This document shows, piece after piece, positions 25,566-33,808 of a stretch of DNA of 36,413 bases. A program made the translations under genes and the position numbers. The stretch spans positions 1 to 36,413 of the forward strand of contig CAKZUF010000042.1 in NCBI GenBank assembly GCA_937921685.1, written 5' to 3'. The first letter of the stretch is position 1. Every line of letters starts with the position of its first letter. The notes under the pieces were generated by a model that saw only the letters and a list, made by a program, of their open reading frames with translations, had not been told where the DNA came from and searched no databases. The DNA is from an uncultured archaeon (GTDB lineage Archaea > Thermoproteota > Nitrososphaeria_A > Caldarchaeales > Calditenuaceae).

Positions 25566-26063
25566 ATGGCTGGCGATAAAAAGCTCCAGGTCTACTGTAC
25601 CGCTCCCCAATTCGCTAGAGTGGGGCTTGAGATGCAGAGGCAGATGACTCGTGACATCTGCGCGGGGCCCGGAGCAGTGATACCAGCTACCCACTATGCC
25701 AACCTGCCGGGCCTGACGCCCGAGATGGCGGAGTTCATAGGTGGGTGTGGGGCTGGTAGGGTCTATGCCGCCTTAAGCCCGGAAGGGGATGTACAGCCCT
25801 GCGTGTTTATGCCGATCAGGCTGGGCAACGTGAGGAGGGAGAGGTTTGAAGACATCTGGCTACACTCTCCCGTTCTACGGGAGCTGAGGAATAGGGACAA
25901 TCTAAAAGGGGGGTGCGGCGCATGTCCATACAAGTATGTGTGCGGCGGCTGTAGGGCGAGGGCTTATGGATATTTTGGAGACTATCTGATGCACGATCCA
26001 GGATGTGTGTTGAGTTTTGCCGGCAGATTTGCCTCAGCTACCGAGGCGATGCTACGGTTATAG
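25566..26063 (+). CDS. SPASM domain, C-terminal part of the radical SAM protein
   Basis: A 165-residue fragment in the same reading frame as the preceding radical SAM gene, separated by TAA plus six codons. It contains the SPASM cluster pattern: CGAGRVYAALSPEGDVQPC, then CGACPYKYVCGGCRARAYG and a final DPGC. These cysteines bind auxiliary 4Fe-4S clusters. Alone it has no radical SAM core, so it would only work if translated separately and docked to the N-terminal part, or if the TAA is read through or is an error. No clear ribosome binding site precedes the ATG at 25566, which favours a broken gene. Confidence 0.75.
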   Translation: MAGDKKLQVYCTAPQFARVGLEMQRQMTRDICAGPGAVIPATHYANLPGLTPEMAEFIGGCGAGRVYAALSPEGDVQPCVFMPIRLGNVRRERFEDIWLHSPVLRELRNRDNLKGGCGACPYKYVCGGCRARAYGYFGDYLMHDPGCVLSFAGRFASATEAMLRL

Positions 26064-26101
26064 TGTGGGTGATTATTGAAATGGTGCTGGCGGATTGCTG
26101 A

Positions 26102-26548
26102 TTATTCGTATTTGTAGAGTGTTTTTACCTCGAAGTTTTCGGGCAGGACTCCGGTGGACTTGTAGTACTTTACGAGCCGGTGTATCTTTGCCTCTACAAG
26201 CTGGAGCCTCTTTCTGTTGTAGCGGTCTGACCGGTGGGTTTGCAAGTGTACGTGCATTCTCCTAGCCCTTGCGATGAGGTTTGAGAGGTCTTCTGGTATC
26301 TCTGGAGCGAGGCCGTTTTCCTCAAGGATCTTAAGCATCCTCTTGCCAACGATCGGTTTGACTAGGGGGATGCCATGCTGGTCGCGGAGTATAACTCCTA
26401 TCTGGCTGGGTGGTATGCCGCTTTTCGCATACTTCACGACTAGCGCCTCAACCTCATTTGGGGAGACTGTGAGCCAGGGTGGAGGTACCTTGCTTATGGG
26501 TCTCTTGGACCCGGAGCGGCCTCCCTTTCTCGCATGCATCCGCGCCAA
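26102..26548 (-). CDS. rps15: Small ribosomal subunit protein uS15 (S15P, S13e type)
   Basis: A 148-residue archaeal/eukaryotic-type S15. The N-terminal [17 protein letters not shown] block and the helical [35 protein letters not shown] block are diagnostic. It binds the central domain of 16S rRNA. The start codon is TTG (26546-26548), chosen because family members begin Met-Ala-Arg-Met-His; the ATG at 26537-26539 would remove three residues. A palindromic GATTTAAATC at 26584-26593 is a likely TATA element on the minus strand. It is divergent from the glycosyltransferase gene. Confidence 0.97.
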   Translation of the reverse strand: MARMHARKGGRSGSKRPISKVPPPWLTVSPNEVEALVVKYAKSGIPPSQIGVILRDQHGIPLVKPIVGKRMLKILEENGLAPEIPEDLSNLIARARRMHVHLQTHRSDRYNRKRLQLVEAKIHRLVKYYKSTGVLPENFEVKTLYKYE

Positions 26549-26583
26549 GCCTAAACCACTTACGGCTAGTCTTTCCCACGCTT

Positions 26584-26593
26584 GATTTAAATC
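26584..26593 (-). promoter_or_regulatory. Candidate TATA box for rps15
   Basis: The palindrome GATTTAAATC is about 40 bases before the TTG start of rps15 and predicts a short leader. The same element could also serve the divergent gene at 26638, where it lies about 50 bases upstream. Confidence 0.4.
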
Positions 26594-26637
26594 TAGCCTG
26601 AGCCATGACTGGGAGGTGAGGGGGTGAATAGCCTTAA

Positions 26638-27750
26638 ATGAGGCTGGATGAGACTAAACACCTTAAGATGAGAGTAGATAAGGGGGAGATTGTAGTATAT
26701 GTTGTTTGTGTCGCTTCATGGATCGCCAGCGGTCTCATACACTTCCCCCACCTCGGCTGGAGCACATACAGCGACATAGTCAGCTTCTGGTATAGGCCCG
26801 AGAGCGGGGAGATGCTTAAAGCCGGCGCAGCGCCATGCTTCCACTTCTTCTTCGAGTACCCTCCCGCCTCCTGCCTCTCAATCTACGCATCAGCCCTACT
26901 CGGCGCGGGCGATGTAGTGGGCTACTACCGGGCCTTCTTCTATCTCAGCCTGCCCGCATTCCTCGCGATCGCATGGTCTATTATACAGATCTCTAGGTTT
27001 AGTGGCTCAGGATGGTTAGGGCTTTTATTCATAGTCTCGCCGAGCCTTGTTTTTTACGGCATCTACAATTTCGACCACTATGCTGCAGCGCTTGCAGGTC
27101 TTTCAACTGTACTTCTGCTTAGAAAGAGGTATTTTATCGGTGGGCTGGCGGCCGGCTTGGGCTTTGCATTCAAACTCTACACAGCCCTCCTCATACCCAT
27201 AGTATTCATTGAGACGAGGGGGCGTGAGAGGTTTGTCTATTTATTGGGATTCATAGCTGGTGCGGGCCCGCTATACCTTGCACAGGCGGCCCTTAACCCC
27301 GCCGGGCTTGTCCAATTCGTAGAGTATCATAGTGGATGGGGGCTGGAGAATGCTTGGTATATCTGGATATTCTGGGACCAGTTCTCGCCCACCGCTAAGA
27401 TTCTGGGAGCACTGTTGGGCGCCTTCTTAGTCCTTCAGGCCTCGCTAATTAGGGGTCCAGTACTTCCTAGGATGTTCCTCGCAGTCTCATCCTGGCTGAT
27501 CATGTCCTATATCTTCACGCCGCAGATGGTCATCTGGCTCCTCCCATTCTTAGCCGCCGTTCCCAGGTCCGCGCTTCCCTATTGGCCAAGCCTAGAAATA
27601 AGCAACGTAGCGATAATATTGACTTGGTTTGGCGACTACAACCCAGTCATGCCGCCCTCACCACCCCAAGTCATGGCACTGATCAGAGCAGCCTCTCTGG
27701 CACTTATGATGGTCGCGGTCTACCGCAACGAAATAAAAAATAAACTATAG
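26638..27750 (+). CDS. GT87-like polytopic membrane glycosyltransferase
   Basis: A 370-residue integral membrane protein with about nine or ten hydrophobic segments. The first outer loop carries YSDIVSFW (Asp46) and [10 protein letters not shown] (Glu73-Tyr-Pro-Pro), motifs of GT-C enzymes of the GT87/DUF2029 family such as the mannosyltransferase PimE, where an acidic residue in this loop is catalytic. Such enzymes move a sugar from a lipid-phosphate donor to an acceptor outside the membrane, so a role in glycolipid or surface glycan synthesis is likely. GGTGA at 26623-26627 precedes the ATG by 10 bases. It is convergent with the inositol-phosphate synthase gene. Confidence 0.75.
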   Translation: MRLDETKHLKMRVDKGEIVVYVVCVASWIASGLIHFPHLGWSTYSDIVSFWYRPESGEMLKAGAAPCFHFFFEYPPASCLSIYASALLGAGDVVGYYRAFFYLSLPAFLAIAWSIIQISRFSGSGWLGLLFIVSPSLVFYGIYNFDHYAAALAGLSTVLLLRKRYFIGGLAAGLGFAFKLYTALLIPIVFIETRGRERFVYLLGFIAGAGPLYLAQAALNPAGLVQFVEYHSGWGLENAWYIWIFWDQFSPTAKILGALLGAFLVLQASLIRGPVLPRMFLAVSSWLIMSYIFTPQMVIWLLPFLAAVPRSALPYWPSLEISNVAIILTWFGDYNPVMPPSPPQVMALIRAASLALMMVAVYRNEIKNKL

Positions 27751-27775
27751 TCGAGACCTATCCCTAGCTGGTGGA

Positions 27776-28855
27776 TTATCTCTCCCGCTTGCCCTCTATA
27801 AACTCTTCGAGCATTGTCCTCGCAACGTCGTCTGGGTATTGTATAGGCGGAGACTTCATAAGGTAGGCTGAAGCCGATATAAGGGGCCCACCGATTCCCC
27901 TCTCCTTGGCTATCTTGACACACCTTATCGCGTCAATTACCACGCCGGCAGAGTTGGGTGAGTCCCAGACCTCTAGCTTGACCTCCACAGTCAGCGGCGA
28001 GTCCCCGAAGTTTCTTCCCTCGAGGCGGATGTACGCCCACTTCCTATCCCCAAGCCACGGAACATAGTCGCTGGGCCCGACATGTATGTCACTCTCGCTC
28101 AGCTTGTAGGGAATAAGCGACTCTACTGCTGAGGTCTTTGAGATCTTTTTCGACTGGAGCCTCTCCCGTTCAAGCATGTTTAGGAAGTCAGTGTTTCCGC
28201 CGAAGTTGAGCTGATAGGTTCTGTCGATCTTGACACCCCTATCTACAAATAGCTTCGCCAAGACCCTGTGAAGAATCGTCGCACCAAGCTGGCTCTTAAC
28301 GTCATCCCCCACTATCGGTACATTCCTCCTCTCGAATATTTTCTGCCACCTCCTCTCCCGAGCAATAAACACGGGTATTGCATTCACGAACCCAGTACCC
28401 GCATCCAGTGCCTGCTCGACATACCATTTAGTCGCATACTCGCTCCCGACTGGGAGAAAGTTGACAACTACGTCAGCCTCACTCTCCTTCAGGACAGAGG
28501 CGACATCGACCGTTTCGCCAGGCGCCTTCTTAACAACATCCTTAAGATACTTCCCAATGCTGTCAAAGGTCATCCCCCTCATAACCTCGACACCCAGCCT
28601 AGGTACGTCGGCGAACTTTCGAGTATTGTTGGGGGGAGCGAAGATTGCCTCTGAGAGGTCTTTCCCCACCTTCCTCTCATCGATATCGAAGGCCGCCACA
28701 AACTCTATGTCAGAGACATGATATCCCCCTAACCTCACGTGCATGAGTCCGGGGACAAACTCGTCGTCAGGTGCGTCCCTATAATACTCAACTCCTTGGA
28801 CGAGTGAGGAGGCGCAGTTCCCCACACCCACGATGGCGACCTTGATTTTGCCCAT
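27776..28855 (-). CDS. ino1: myo-Inositol-1-phosphate synthase
   Basis: A 359-residue archaeal-type enzyme converting D-glucose 6-phosphate to 1L-myo-inositol 1-phosphate with bound NAD. The nucleotide loop [10 protein letters not shown] (9-18) starts the protein. Other family blocks are [38 protein letters not shown] and the late [21 protein letters not shown] segment ([19 protein letters not shown]), with catalytic lysines in DDVKSQ. In archaea the product feeds inositol phospholipids and, in many thermophiles, di-myo-inositol phosphate, a heat-protective solute. A TAATAAATGTTTATTT palindrome around 28881-28896 gives a TATA element just upstream, so the transcript would be nearly leaderless. 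Confidence 0.96.
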   Translation of the reverse strand: MGKIKVAIVGVGNCASSLVQGVEYYRDAPDDEFVPGLMHVRLGGYHVSDIEFVAAFDIDERKVGKDLSEAIFAPPNNTRKFADVPRLGVEVMRGMTFDSIGKYLKDVVKKAPGETVDVASVLKESEADVVVNFLPVGSEYATKWYVEQALDAGTGFVNAIPVFIARERRWQKIFERRNVPIVGDDVKSQLGATILHRVLAKLFVDRGVKIDRTYQLNFGGNTDFLNMLERERLQSKKISKTSAVESLIPYKLSESDIHVGPSDYVPWLGDRKWAYIRLEGRNFGDSPLTVEVKLEVWDSPNSAGVVIDAIRCVKIAKERGIGGPLISASAYLMKSPPIQYPDDVARTMLEEFIEGKRER

Positions 28856-28880
28856 ATTCGATTCTACTTGTACCCGCGCT

Positions 28881-28896
28881 AATAAATGTTTATTTG
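28881..28896. promoter_or_regulatory. AT palindrome, candidate promoter for ino1
   Basis: TAATAAATGTTTATTT lies about 30 bases before the ino1 ATG (28855, minus strand). Another A/T stretch at about 28904-28914 is suitably placed for the divergent surface-protein gene, so the roughly 95-base region probably holds two back-to-back promoters. Confidence 0.4.
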
Positions 28897-28950
28897 CGAG
28901 ATAACAAATAAATACCGCGCACCATACTACAACCCGAGGCGACTCGCTGT

Positions 28951-29979
28951 TTGCATGTCGTCTCTACAAATAAAACCATTTCTGCTATACAATTTATTCT
29001 GATATTCTCTCTGATCGCTGTCGGGCTTACGGCGGGTGTTTTGTCGCAAAGCGTGGTCACTAGGACTAGGACCTCAACCGTGTTAGAGATCACCGGAGGC
29101 ACAACAATTTTAACTACTATCGTGGTTGAGGGGGGTGAGAAAACAATTACTATGGTTATTCCCGGCTATGTGATTATTGAGGTATTCTCTGAATCGGGTA
29201 GAACATGCGTGGTTGTCTTCAGAGTGTTGACGGAGATTCCTGAGCGGACCTTGACGATTGGGGGAGGGACGTTTGAGATTCCTGGAGCGACAATTTCAAC
29301 CGTGATCAGGGAGCGGACGATCATCTTCTCCACGGCCTACACAGACCCTGGCTGGATAACCACCTATACTGGCCTCGGCCCCGGATACACCACTACAATG
29401 AGAGTCGGTCAAATGGAGTTTACCGTCACCTATCCGCTCTGGGGCGAGCTCAGGGAAACATGCGGAGAGAACATAGTCTCAGCTCTAAATACGGTTATCT
29501 TCGAGACCGCCCCAGCCACCTTCTATCTGGCGTTTCCAGGCTACACCACTACCATTCCGGCAATGACCTACACCGTTCCACGCATTACATTAGATATCGA
29601 ACCGTTTACTACAACCTATACGAGTGTCATTGAGGGAGTAACTGAGACACGGACAACAACATTCCGAGGTTCAACCGTTATTGAAACTATCACTCTACCG
29701 GCCAGCACATATGTGAGTACAATCGTCAAAGAAGGGAGTACTGTAACCAAGCTTGTCACACTTGTCGAGACCGTAACACTTGAAGAAGCCACCACTACAC
29801 CGACAACTACTATAACCCAGACACAGACCACGCAGCCAGCCACAACAACACCGCAAGCTACAAGAACTGAGACTCAGGCACAGCCCGCACCGTTCGATGT
29901 AGTCACAATTTCACTCGTCGCTGCGGTTCTCGTGGTCGTGGCTGGGGTGGTGGTTTACATTTTAAAGAGAAAGCGGTAG
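28951..29979 (+). CDS. Thr/Val-rich surface protein with signal peptide and C-terminal anchor
   Basis: A 342-residue protein of unknown function. Residues 1 to about 33 form a signal peptide (hydrophobic core ending AGVLSQS). The body is almost all short beta-strand-like stretches rich in Thr, Val and Ile (for example [15 protein letters not shown], [17 protein letters not shown]), with two Cys-containing segments (RTCVVVF and ETCGEN). Then come a Thr/Gln/Pro stalk (about 285-315), a membrane helix and a KRKR tail. This is the plan of an archaeal cell-surface protein, probably heavily O-glycosylated on Thr. It starts at TTG 28951, with GAGG 11 bases upstream. It is convergent with nuoD, leaving only 27 bases between the stops. 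Confidence 0.75.
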   Translation: MHVVSTNKTISAIQFILIFSLIAVGLTAGVLSQSVVTRTRTSTVLEITGGTTILTTIVVEGGEKTITMVIPGYVIIEVFSESGRTCVVVFRVLTEIPERTLTIGGGTFEIPGATISTVIRERTIIFSTAYTDPGWITTYTGLGPGYTTTMRVGQMEFTVTYPLWGELRETCGENIVSALNTVIFETAPATFYLAFPGYTTTIPAMTYTVPRITLDIEPFTTTYTSVIEGVTETRTTTFRGSTVIETITLPASTYVSTIVKEGSTVTKLVTLVETVTLEEATTTPTTTITQTQTTQPATTTPQATRTETQAQPAPFDVVTISLVAAVLVVVAGVVVYILKRKR

Positions 29980-30006
29980 AATAAACCCTACTAGTTTTTA
30001 TGTCGA

Positions 30007-31230
30007 CTATCGGTCCCACTCGACAGGCCAGAAGTTGTTGGACCAGTATATGACGGGTATGTCTGCTATTCTTCTTCCACGCCCAGTATATGGTATGACT
30101 ATCAGGTTTCTGAAGGATGGTGCAAGTATTCTCACCCTGTATGGTTTGTCTGAGCCGTCTGACCTGACGTAGTAGGCCATCTCGCCGTGCGCAGCCTCAG
30201 CCCTCGCGAAGGCCTCGCCGGCGGGGACCCTAATGTTTATTGGATGCTGCTTGAGCTTGAAGGGGCCGTCGGGAAGCCCCTCAACAAGCTGTCTAATTAT
30301 CTTGAGGCTCTCCTTCATCTCCCTGAAAGCTACGACAGCCCTAGCATAACCATCCCCCTCAGTAAGCACTGGAACCTCGAACTTCACATCACGGTATGCG
30401 TCGTAGGGCTCATCCACCCTTACATCCCTCCTCAAGCCCGAAGCCCTCAGGGTCACGCCTACGGCGCCGAGGGCTGCGACCTCGTCTGGCGTCAACCTTC
30501 CAACCCCGCGCGTCCTGCTTATGAATATCGAGTTATCTAGCATCAGGTCCCAGTAGTAGTCCAGCCTACTGTCTATGAAGTCGGCTACGTGTAAAGTATA
30601 TTTGCGGAAGTCGTCTGATAGCTCAGACTCGCTCGGCCTCTTACCCGTCGCCTCAGAATACCACGTCCTGAAGTGCTGAACAAGTTTGAGAGGAACTCTC
30701 GCAAGCACATCGTTCCTAACACCGCCCGGCACAAAGTATGAGTGTGTGATTCTCTGGCCTCCAATGAATTGGACTAGGTCGACGATGAATTCGCGGTCGC
30801 CGAAGCACCAGAGGAAGGGTGTTGGTAGTCCCAGGAAGACCCCGTAGAGGGCAAAGTAGTAGAAGTGGCTCCCAATCCTGTTTAGCTCGGCCATTAATGC
30901 GCGGAGGTATTTTGCGCGGGGTGGTGGCTCGACGCCCATCAGCTTCTCAACGGCTAGGCAGTATGGGTATAGCATTCCAGCTGAGTCGAGGATAGCTGGC
31001 CTCTCGAGGTGTGGAATGTTGGTAATCCAAGTCTTCGACTCGCACATCTTTTCCTCCCCCCTGTGGACGAATCCCGGGTCAGGCTCTGCCTCGAGCACCG
31101 TATCCCCTAAGACCCTAACGATTAGTCTGAAATGACCTGTGCCTGGGTGCTGTGGGCCGTAGGAGAAGACAAGCCCCTCGCCGGTGTCGTATACGTATAT
31201 CTCCTTACCAGCCTGATACTCCTCCTGCAT
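30007..31230 (-). CDS. nuoD: NADH-quinone oxidoreductase-like subunit D (49 kDa)
   Basis: A 407-residue subunit of a complex I-like enzyme, in the peripheral arm at the quinone site. Family blocks are YGPQHPGTGHFRL, FVHRGEEK, CLAVEKLMG, ELNRIGSHF, GQRITHSYFVPGGVRND, RGVGRLTPDE, LRASGLRRDVR and AYYVRSDGSDKPYRVRILAPSFRNL. The CxxC pairs of Ni-Fe hydrogenases are absent, so it is not a hydrogenase. Two odd points: the segment before CLAVEKL lacks the quinone-binding tyrosine, and the C-terminus reads WSNNFWPVEWDR instead of the usual DPVMGDVDR-like end. I choose ATG 31230 because GGGAGGT at 31235-31241 precedes it; GTG 31245 would place that site inside the gene. Confidence 0.95.
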   Translation of the reverse strand: MQEEYQAGKEIYVYDTGEGLVFSYGPQHPGTGHFRLIVRVLGDTVLEAEPDPGFVHRGEEKMCESKTWITNIPHLERPAILDSAGMLYPYCLAVEKLMGVEPPPRAKYLRALMAELNRIGSHFYYFALYGVFLGLPTPFLWCFGDREFIVDLVQFIGGQRITHSYFVPGGVRNDVLARVPLKLVQHFRTWYSEATGKRPSESELSDDFRKYTLHVADFIDSRLDYYWDLMLDNSIFISRTRGVGRLTPDEVAALGAVGVTLRASGLRRDVRVDEPYDAYRDVKFEVPVLTEGDGYARAVVAFREMKESLKIIRQLVEGLPDGPFKLKQHPINIRVPAGEAFARAEAAHGEMAYYVRSDGSDKPYRVRILAPSFRNLIVIPYTGRGRRIADIPVIYWSNNFWPVEWDR

Positions 31231-31234
31231 CCAA

Positions 31235-31241
31235 ACCTCCC
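31235..31241 (-). promoter_or_regulatory. Strong ribosome binding site deciding the nuoD start
   Basis: GGGAGGT on the minus strand, perfectly complementary to ACCTCCC at the end of this window's own 16S sequence, 4-5 bases before ATG 31230. It rules against the in-frame GTG at 31245. Confidence 0.6.
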
Positions 31242-31284
31242 TCACACCGCCTCTATTATAGTGTTACTTTCCACAACAAATTTT

Positions 31285-31473
31285 TTATCGCTTCCCCTGC
31301 TTCATCAATAGAAAGGCGAGAACAAGCACGACAAGTATCAGGGCTAGGCCTAGACGGAATAGTACGCCCAGCACAGCCCTAACCCCTGCAAACACCCCCC
31401 AGAGAAAGGCGCCACCCACACCGATTATGGTGACGAGAATTGCTAACAGAAGGATGACAAGTCTCGGGCTCAA
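31285..31473 (-). CDS. Small membrane protein inside the nuo cluster
   Basis: A 62-residue, almost entirely hydrophobic protein with two predicted membrane helices (about 5-28 and 32-56) and a basic KQGKR tail. It starts at TTG 31473 with GGAG/GAGG immediately upstream. It sits between nuoC and nuoD on the same strand, with gaps of about 55 and 39 bases, so it is probably cotranscribed. I do not recognise it. It is too short for NuoA or NuoK and lacks their conserved acidic residues. It might be an accessory membrane subunit or an assembly factor, or an over-called frame. Confidence 0.55.
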   Translation of the reverse strand: MSPRLVILLLAILVTIIGVGGAFLWGVFAGVRAVLGVLFRLGLALILVVLVLAFLLMKQGKR

Positions 31474-31528
31474 CCTCTCCGGCCTCGCTCTGGGGTGGTG
31501 ATGTCTGTTGGGAGATTTATGAGTTGTG

Positions 31529-32029
31529 TTATTCTCTTCCGGGAGGCCTGTAGTCCTTTCTGAGAGGCGGGATATCTGACCACCACTCTGGGAGCAGTAG
31601 TCGCTTGAGCTTTGGATGCCCTTCGAACACTACTCCAAGCATCTCGTAGGTCTCGCGCTCATGATACTCGGCGCTGGGCCATATTTTAACCAGCGACGGT
31701 GATACGGGCCTATCTCGCGGGAGCTTGGTTGCCAGGTTCACGACGTAGGGGGCGAGCTCATCATCAAGGTAGGCTCCAGCATGATAGATCAGCTCAATCG
31801 CATTTTCACTCTGTTTAAGAGCTATCAAGTCGACGCCAGTCACACCCTTCACATGGTCGAAGCCCATCTCCTTCAAGACCGCCGCAGCCTCAACTATTGC
31901 CTCGGAAGCCACATCAACCTTTATGATCTTCTTGTCGACTGTCACTCCCTTAACCTTATCACCTAATACCTGTTTGAGCCTCTCTAGGGCGGCCGCGAGT
32001 TTGGTGTTAAAACCCTGCGCCCCACTCAT
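31529..32029 (-). CDS. nuoC: NADH-quinone oxidoreductase-like subunit C (30 kDa)
   Basis: A 166-residue peripheral-arm subunit of a complex I-like enzyme. The C-terminal signature at 123-162 reads HERETYEMLGVVFEGHPKLKR, then LLLPEWWSDIPPLRKDYRPP, matching the respiratory-chain 30-kDa family. The first 110 residues form the ferredoxin-like domain. Its ATG overlaps the nuoB stop by four bases (32026-32029), so the two are made together. NuoC packs against NuoD and helps build the quinone module. It is separate from NuoD, not fused as in some bacteria. Confidence 0.95.
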   Translation of the reverse strand: MSGAQGFNTKLAAALERLKQVLGDKVKGVTVDKKIIKVDVASEAIVEAAAVLKEMGFDHVKGVTGVDLIALKQSENAIELIYHAGAYLDDELAPYVVNLATKLPRDRPVSPSLVKIWPSAEYHERETYEMLGVVFEGHPKLKRLLLPEWWSDIPPLRKDYRPPGRE

Positions 32030-32670
32030 ACTAAATCCTCGTTCAGTATCTTGTCACGAAGCAGTACAAAACCTTGTATTAGTGTCTGAGGGTTGGGTGG
32101 GCATCCGGGCACGTAGACGTCTACGGGTACTATGTCGTCGACCCCTTGGAGGACGTTGTAGGAGTCTTTCGCGTAGAGTCCGCCAGAGATTGCGCAGGCG
32201 CCCATGGCCATCACATACTTCGGCTCAGGCATCTGGTCATAGATTATCCTGACCCTCTGGGCCATTTTAGTGGTGACTGTCCCCTCCACGATGAGGAGGT
32301 CAGACTGCCGGAGGGAGCCGACCGCGTTTAGTATTCCAAACCTCTCAGGGTCGTATCGGGGGCTGACTGTTCCCGCAAACTCCACCGAGCAGCAGGCGGT
32401 GGTGAGATGGACTGGGAAGAGGGATGAGAGCCTACCCCAGTTCACAATATACTTAATGAGCGACCTCCTCCTGAACCACTGGATAATGACGTTTCCCCCA
32501 CCATCCTGGTTAAGCTTGCCTACTCCATACCTTCTGACAGATTCAGGCACTATTTGAGGCGGGACCACCTCCTCGGAAATAGACTCCACAACAACCCGTG
32601 AAGAGCCTAGCGTGAGATTGAATAACCCTGTTTTCCGCCTACCGCCCGTATAGGTGCAGAGATGGGCCAA
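32026..32670 (-). CDS. nuoB: NADH-quinone oxidoreductase-like subunit B (20 kDa, PSST)
   Basis: A 214-residue subunit carrying the last iron-sulfur cluster (N2) before quinone. Ligands are Cys93-Cys94 (TACCSVEF), Cys159 (AMGACAISGG) and Cys190 (VPGCPPNP); the 65-residue spacing from the Cys pair to the third Cys equals that in E. coli NuoB. PRYDPERFG and the VEGTVTTKMA block also match. The first about 60 residues are variable, so the TTG start at 32670 may be too far upstream; GTG codons near residues 28 and 35 are alternatives. A/T-rich elements (about 32702-32725) place a promoter just before it. It leads the unit nuoB-nuoC-small membrane protein-nuoD. Confidence 0.95.
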   Translation of the reverse strand: MAHLCTYTGGRRKTGLFNLTLGSSRVVVESISEEVVPPQIVPESVRRYGVGKLNQDGGGNVIIQWFRRRSLIKYIVNWGRLSSLFPVHLTTACCSVEFAGTVSPRYDPERFGILNAVGSLRQSDLLIVEGTVTTKMAQRVRIIYDQMPEPKYVMAMGACAISGGLYAKDSYNVLQGVDDIVPVDVYVPGCPPNPQTLIQGFVLLRDKILNEDLV

Positions 32671-32745
32671 TTACGGTTCTCGGCCGTTCTAGCTGCTCAC
32701 GCTTTATTTAACCCTATTTTATAACTCCAACCATCACTCTCATCT

Positions 32746-33762
32746 TCAAAAAACCAAGACTACTTTTCCAACGTTTTCCCTCCTCTCGACGATGCCTAGA
32801 GCCTCTGATGCCTTTTCGACCGGCAGTGGTGTGATGGCTGGTTTGAGGAGGCCAGACCCTAACAGTTCCAGCGCCTCATCCATGTTCCTTCGCGTCGAGC
32901 CCACAGCCCCAACTAAGACATTTTCTCTAAGTATCATGTAGCCTAGGGGGACATTTACCTCACCAACTGAGACGTTCCCAATCACGACTACGCGGCCTCC
33001 CCAGGCCGTCGACCTTAGCGACTGCTCGAACGTGGGGGCGCCCACACACTCCAAAACTACGTCAACGCCCTCTCCTCCAGTTATCTCCCTGACCTTGGCG
33101 GAGAGTTGTTCAACACCTATGACTACGTGGTCGGCCCCAGCCTGCTTTACTCTCTCGGCCTTTGAGGCGCTTGAGGTGTTTGCTATCACCCTACATCCCA
33201 GCAGCTTGGATATCATGACCGCGTGGATTCCGACACCACCTCCTGCGCCGGTAACCAACACCGTTTCACCTGCCCTAACCCTCGCCTGGTTCCTTAATGC
33301 GTGAATTATCATCCCTAGGACGCAGCCGGTTATTGATGCGTCCGGTGGATTAACCGTGTTTGGAGCCTTAACTAGGTCCCTCGCATTAACCACTATGTAC
33401 TCGGCCCAAGCGCCGTCCCTCTCCTCACCGAGCTGAAGCCTGTTTCTGCAGAGATTCTCCCTCCCCTCGAGGCAGTATCTGCAGCCGCCGCATGTCGTGT
33501 GTGGAAGGCCAGCCACCCTCTCGCCAATGTGTAGGCCTTCTACATCCTCACCCAGCTCGACGACAACTCCTGAAAACTCGTGCCCCATAACGACTGGGCG
33601 CTTGGCCCTAGGCATCATCCCCCGCAGGTTAAGGAGGTCGCGGTAACAGACGCCCGCGGCCTCCACCTTGACCAAGACTTCGCCTCGCCCTGGACGTGAG
33701 GGCTCCGGCACATTAGTTATAACTGGATTTGGCTCTCCCCGTGTAAGGACTACTGCCTTCAA
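32746..33762 (-). CDS. Zinc-dependent alcohol dehydrogenase family protein (MDR)
   Basis: A 338-residue medium-chain dehydrogenase/reductase. Catalytic-zinc residues are Cys39 and His61-Glu62 (MGHEFSG); the structural-zinc cysteines are 91, 94, 97 and 105 (CGGCRYCLEGRENLC). The NAD(P) loop is VTGAGGGVG (about 170-178). It resembles archaeal MDR enzymes that include acryloyl-CoA reductases and various alcohol/polyol dehydrogenases, so the substrate is open. It begins with ATG and has no close operon partner: the next gene on the same strand (GH36) ends about 50 bases upstream of it, so the two could be cotranscribed. Confidence 0.9.
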   Translation of the reverse strand: MKAVVLTRGEPNPVITNVPEPSRPGRGEVLVKVEAAGVCYRDLLNLRGMMPRAKRPVVMGHEFSGVVVELGEDVEGLHIGERVAGLPHTTCGGCRYCLEGRENLCRNRLQLGEERDGAWAEYIVVNARDLVKAPNTVNPPDASITGCVLGMIIHALRNQARVRAGETVLVTGAGGGVGIHAVMISKLLGCRVIANTSSASKAERVKQAGADHVVIGVEQLSAKVREITGGEGVDVVLECVGAPTFEQSLRSTAWGGRVVVIGNVSVGEVNVPLGYMILRENVLVGAVGSTRRNMDEALELLGSGLLKPAITPLPVEKASEALGIVERRENVGKVVLVF

Positions 33763-33808
33763 GCCTCACCAGCGAGATGGAAATTAGTAGTTGGCGACAT
33801 GTTTCCCC

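Noticed and set aside
30007..31230. Ni-Fe hydrogenase large subunit instead of NuoD
   Set aside because: The N- and C-terminal CxxC nickel ligands are absent, and NuoB and NuoC lie alongside.
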